From: an uncultured Prochlorococcus sp.
Lineage (GTDB): Bacteria > Cyanobacteriota > Cyanobacteriia > PCC-6307 > Cyanobiaceae
Reading direction: 5' to 3'
DNA length: 35,298 nt
Assembly: GCA_902560875.1 (NCBI GenBank)
Contig: CACENO010000012.1
Coordinates: 1 to 35,298, forward strand
Of this stretch, positions 32,286 through 35,298 are shown piece by piece. A program made the translations under genes and the position numbers. How positions within the stretch are numbered: position 1 is the stretch's first letter; every line of letters starts with the position of its first letter. Below the pieces are notes generated by a model. That model saw only the letters and a program-made list of their open reading frames with translations, had not been told where the DNA came from and did not search any database.

Positions 32286-32975
32286 TTAGTATTTGTTAAA
32301 GGACCAGTTATTCTGTTCTTTTGTAGTGCTTTTCTTTTGGGTTCTCCTTTGAGGAGTTTCTTCAGTGATGAGATCATTTAGTGGTTGTTGAAGATCAAGA
32401 TCAGGAAGAGTTTCTTCAGTGATGAGATCATTTAGTGGTTGTTGAAGATCAAGATCAATACCAGGAAATTGGTCTTCAATTCTAAGGTTATTTGGTTGGT
32501 TTTCTTTTAGGAGTTCTGGTGAAGTGATAGTTATGCCTTGATTTATATCTCTGATTACTTCACCTAAAATTACTGGTTGTGTTATCCCTTCACCTGCCGG
32601 TAGGAGTTCTCTAAGTCTTATGTGGACCATTGCCCCACTTCTTCCTCCACCTTTTAGGTTCCCTGCTATTTGTTCCAGTGTTGGCTTTATTGACTCTTCC
32701 GGAAAATCCTCTGTGGCTTGAGCAATAACAAGGTCGTAGTCGTTATCAAATACAACCGGGGCGTATCTTGCACCTTCTACAAGGAATGGTGGGTTATAAC
32801 TTGACGTAAATGCCCAACTGCTAGCAGATAACAAAATACTGAATACAGTTGCACCAACAAGCCGATAGCGTATCCCCCAGTTAATTATGAATGAAATAAG
32901 GGTCAATAAAGCAAGGCCCAGGCCAAGCCAAGCGAACCATTTTGTTGACTCTTCTAAAAGTTGGACGAGGTTCAT
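32286..32975 (-). CDS. ycf51: Ycf51 (DUF2518) membrane protein with tandem duplication
   Basis: This 229-residue protein fits Ycf51, found in cyanobacteria and red-algal plastids. Two N-terminal membrane helices (about 14-32 and 37-55, WFAWLGLGLALLTLISFIIN and LVGATVFSILLSASSWAF) lead to a folded domain with YNPPFLVEGARYAPVVFDND and GGGRSGAMVHIRLRELLP. The function is not established. The C-terminal tail (about residues 170-229) is not part of the usual family and carries an 18-residue unit, DLDLQQPLNDLITEET, repeated twice. The DNA is a 50-bp exact direct repeat with 54-bp spacing. It starts at ATG 32975 and is divergent from the TamB-like gene with 70 bp between. It is followed after 10 bp by the DUF4332 gene. 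Confidence 0.8.
   Translation of the reverse strand: MNLVQLLEESTKWFAWLGLGLALLTLISFIINWGIRYRLVGATVFSILLSASSWAFTSSYNPPFLVEGARYAPVVFDNDYDLVIAQATEDFPEESIKPTLEQIAGNLKGGGRSGAMVHIRLRELLPAGEGITQPVILGEVIRDINQGITITSPELLKENQPNNLRIEDQFPGIDLDLQQPLNDLITEETLPDLDLQQPLNDLITEETPQRRTQKKSTTKEQNNWSFNKY
32354..32457. repeat. 50-bp exact direct repeat inside ycf51
   Basis: Copies at 32354-32403 and 32408-32457 are identical over 50 bases, with a period of 54 bp (18 codons). The unit lies in the C-terminal tail of Ycf51 and keeps the frame. Exact identity suggests a recent duplication by slippage or recombination. Confidence 0.9.
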
Positions 32976-33045
32976 GTTATGGACTGGTAAAGATCAGATT
33001 CATTTCTTATAGTTTGTTTACTCCCTCGAAGGTTAATTAGCTGCA

Positions 33046-35298
33046 ATGGGAGTGAGGATCAAGTCCTTAAAAGTTGTTCGTTGGGGTTTTGCTGGGACGC
33101 TTGCTCTCATTGGAGGCTATTTGGTTTGGGTTGGTAGTGATCGTTTCTTAGCAAGGGTTATTGATCGTTACCGACCTGAACTTGCAGAAAAACTTTCTAA
33201 ACCTTTAGGGCACCCAGTAGTTATAGGCCCATATCAGGGATTAAGACCATGGGGAATTGCTATTGGTCCATCTGAGGTTAGTCCTGGATTGAAAGATGAT
33301 TCTTCAGCAACATTCTCTGCATTAACAGTCAAGTTTGCCCCATTTGCAAGCTTATTTAATCTCCGCCCAGTTTTAGTTTTAAGTCCTGAAGGTACAACTA
33401 TAAATTTGCATGCAAATCAAGACGGGTCTTATTGGGTTCCAGGAATAGCAGATTCTGCACCTCCTAGACTAGGGATCTTTTTGAAATTAAGTAAGCCAGC
33501 CAAACTTCTTTTTAAGCAATCAAAGATCGAGTTAGCTGCGAAGAGTAAAACTCTATTTTTTCTTAGAGAAAAGAGAGTTGGAGGCAATTTACAAGTTGCC
33601 TTGCCAAAAAATGGCCGTATATTTTTTAAAGGTAAGGGCCACTGGGATCGGTTATCTTTAAATATAAGGACGAGTTTTGAAGAAGTAGATCTTGAATCTT
33701 TTAAGGGGATTTTTAAAGAAAAGTATGATTTAAAAATTCACGGTCAGGTCAATGGCGATTTACAGCTTTTTGCTAATAATGGCCTTTTTGATTGCCAAGG
33801 GGGAATAACTCTTGGCAACTTCCTTATCCAAGGAACTGCTGATAGAAATTCCCTTTCATCTAAGGAGGCAATCCTTAATTGTCGAAATGATTTTGTTGAA
33901 CTTCCACTAAGTAATTGGAAATTTGGCCCTTGGATCGCCTCCATTAATGGTCAAATTCCAATAAGCACAAAGAATAATTTTCAGGTGGGTTTAAATAGTT
34001 CTGTACGACTCGAAGGTGTAGATAATCAAGGGCTAATTGTCGAAGCTAGATTGCCATTTAGATTCTCAGATAGTCAATTGACTCTTGGTGATTTTTTTGC
34101 TGATTTGAAATTAAAATCCTTCCCTTTAGCTCCTATTGGTTCGGTTTATGGTGCTTCAATCGCTGGGACTTTATCTGCTACTGGGAACGTAACTGGACCT
34201 TTTACTGCTCTTAAAACAAATCTTGCATTAGGCATCCTAAATCCTCAATTTAGCGGTCTTCGTTTGCAGGAAGAGTGGCGTGGTACTTTGCTTGGTTCTC
34301 CTGGAGGGGGAGGCAGGATAGAAATGGCTTCCGTTGGCGCCTCGGTTCCTGGTAACTTAGAAGCTAATTTAAGTACTGCATGGCAGCCTAATGATTTTAA
34401 TATTAATAGGTTAGGTGGTCAGATTTCACTAAAAAGGAAAGAGGATATCTATAGCTGGGAAGCAAAAGATTTCAGATTGGATCGAGTAGAAGTTGCTATC
34501 CCTCCAGAGAATAGTTTTAAGCGTATCTTCGGCCAATTGAGTGGCAAGGGGATTTTTGCAACAAACCCTCTTTTGGTTGATGGTGAGTTAACCATGAGAT
34601 ATCCACGATTGATGGGTCTTAGGTTAAAAGAAACTCAACTTCAAGGGAAATATTTTGATAGCGATTTCAGAGTCAAAGGAGATATTTATCCTCCAGACAA
34701 AGGTAAGGTCTCCTTTTTTGTACAGGGAAATGTAGGAGGTGCCTTAAAAGCAAGGACCGATGCATTTGGTGTTAGTGCTAAATGGATTACAGATAGCGCA
34801 CTTCAGTTGCCTAAGATTAGTGTAAAGGCTACCTCGGCCAGCGGGAATGCAAGTGACTTGGGCACATTTTTTGTCAAAACATTTGGAACATCTTTAGATG
34901 GACGATTAAGTGCTTTAGCACAAACCCAAGCTTCTTTAATAAGAGAATTTCCAGTAAAATCTAACTATAGGCAAATTAATCCAAATGATTTCCAGGGTGA
35001 AGTTGATGCAGTTATTGAGTTAGAGGGACCTAGTCTTAATGATCTGTATTTGGATTTAAAGCTTTCTGGTCAATTGTGGCCTAAAGGTCGGAGAAATAAA
35101 ATTGACTTTCAAGGCAAACCATTTGTAGCAACAATTTCAGGCCCATTACAGGGTGGAATAGGTAAATTCTCTCTTTTAAATATTCCATTTTCTCTTCTTT
35201 CTTTAGTAACTCCTATTCCTTCTTCTTTATCTGGCATGTTTGGACTGTCAGGAAATTATAGACGAAGTAAGAAGGGTTTCTCTGAAGTTCAAGCTGAA
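33046..35298 (+). CDS. TamB-like protein (translocation and assembly module), N-terminal part
   Basis: The frame is open from ATG 33046 to the right edge: 751 codons with no stop. One membrane helix near the start (about residues 9-30, VVRWGFAGTLALIGGYLVWV) anchors it in the inner membrane. The rest is a long series of beta strands with repeated small hydrophobic and glycine-rich units (LGNFLIQGTADR, VSGNVTGPFTALKT-like pattern), matching the AsmA/TamB (DUF490-containing) superfamily of large periplasm-spanning proteins that move lipids or help assemble outer-membrane proteins. Cyanobacterial members are often over 1,200 residues, so most of the C-terminal domain lies outside. It is divergent from ycf51. 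No family-specific C-terminal DUF490 motif can be checked. The best alternative is another AsmA-like protein. Confidence 0.8.
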   Translation, partial: MGVRIKSLKVVRWGFAGTLALIGGYLVWVGSDRFLARVIDRYRPELAEKLSKPLGHPVVIGPYQGLRPWGIAIGPSEVSPGLKDDSSATFSALTVKFAPFASLFNLRPVLVLSPEGTTINLHANQDGSYWVPGIADSAPPRLGIFLKLSKPAKLLFKQSKIELAAKSKTLFFLREKRVGGNLQVALPKNGRIFFKGKGHWDRLSLNIRTSFEEVDLESFKGIFKEKYDLKIHGQVNGDLQLFANNGLFDCQGGITLGNFLIQGTADRNSLSSKEAILNCRNDFVELPLSNWKFGPWIASINGQIPISTKNNFQVGLNSSVRLEGVDNQGLIVEARLPFRFSDSQLTLGDFFADLKLKSFPLAPIGSVYGASIAGTLSATGNVTGPFTALKTNLALGILNPQFSGLRLQEEWRGTLLGSPGGGGRIEMASVGASVPGNLEANLSTAWQPNDFNINRLGGQISLKRKEDIYSWEAKDFRLDRVEVAIPPENSFKRIFGQLSGKGIFATNPLLVDGELTMRYPRLMGLRLKETQLQGKYFDSDFRVKGDIYPPDKGKVSFFVQGNVGGALKARTDAFGVSAKWITDSALQLPKISVKATSASGNASDLGTFFVKTFGTSLDGRLSALAQTQASLIREFPVKSNYRQINPNDFQGEVDAVIELEGPSLNDLYLDLKLSGQLWPKGRRNKIDFQGKPFVATISGPLQGGIGKFSLLNIPFSLLSLVTPIPSSLSGMFGLSGNYRRSKKGFSEVQAE

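Noticed and set aside
32354-32457. CRISPR-like or mobile-element repeat
   Set aside because: Only two abutting, in-frame copies inside one gene and no spacers or transposase; a tandem duplication explains it.

Overview
The window looks like a marine picocyanobacterium, most likely a low-light Prochlorococcus with an AT-rich genome. The reasons are AT-rich DNA with short intergenic gaps, plus a gene set typical of oxygenic picocyanobacteria: urease, plastocyanin, NdhL, a ChlBM-type high-light-inducible protein (Hli), a CyAbrB regulator, Ycf51, a group 2 RpoD-like sigma factor and several cyanobacteria-restricted DUF families. The strain assignment is inference; no ribosomal marker is present.

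Layout. 1-697 is the end of urease alpha (ureC). 0.7-10.1 kb is accessory-looking: many short orphan genes on alternating strands, a three-gene surface-glycan group at 2.5-5.7 kb (membrane-anchored SGNH-type protein, GT90/CAP10-type and GT32-type glycosyltransferases), a lipoprotein, a translationally coupled exported-protein/DUF2939 pair, and very small genes including a 57-aa Hli at 8735-8908 and a 54-aa single-span membrane protein at 9571-9735. 10.2-16.8 kb is core metabolism: glutathione reductase, a Ca2+/cation antiporter, dihydroorotase, tRNA-Leu(UAA), ndhL plus DUF3007, trpA, CyAbrB, a YciI-like protein and a cytochrome c6-like protein. 16.8-17.7 kb is a gene-poor stretch with two hairpins.

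17.7-21.4 kb carries a group 2 sigma factor, a DUF1232 protein with a coupled small partner, a DUF2214 membrane protein, hisIE and a QueD-like protein with an altered zinc site. From 21.6 to 33.0 kb everything is on the minus strand: clpB, a stand-alone Nif11 protein, petE with a strong terminator, an SDR enzyme overlapping hemE, glgB, a CocE/S15-type hydrolase, a small exported protein, a DUF4332 protein and ycf51 with an internal tandem duplication. A TamB-like gene starts divergently at 33046 and runs off the right edge.

Functionally, the right two thirds joins photosynthetic electron transport (petE, ndhL, the cytochrome c), tetrapyrrole synthesis (hemE), glycogen branching (glgB), stress and proteostasis (clpB, gor, Hli, sigma factor) and amino acid and pyrimidine synthesis (trpA, hisIE, pyrC). 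The left third is the variable part. I see no transposase, integrase, phage module or CRISPR array. The best candidates for undescribed biology are the glycan group, the GC-richer 8.94-9.06 kb leader upstream of hli, the QueD-like protein and the 16.8-17.7 kb stretch.
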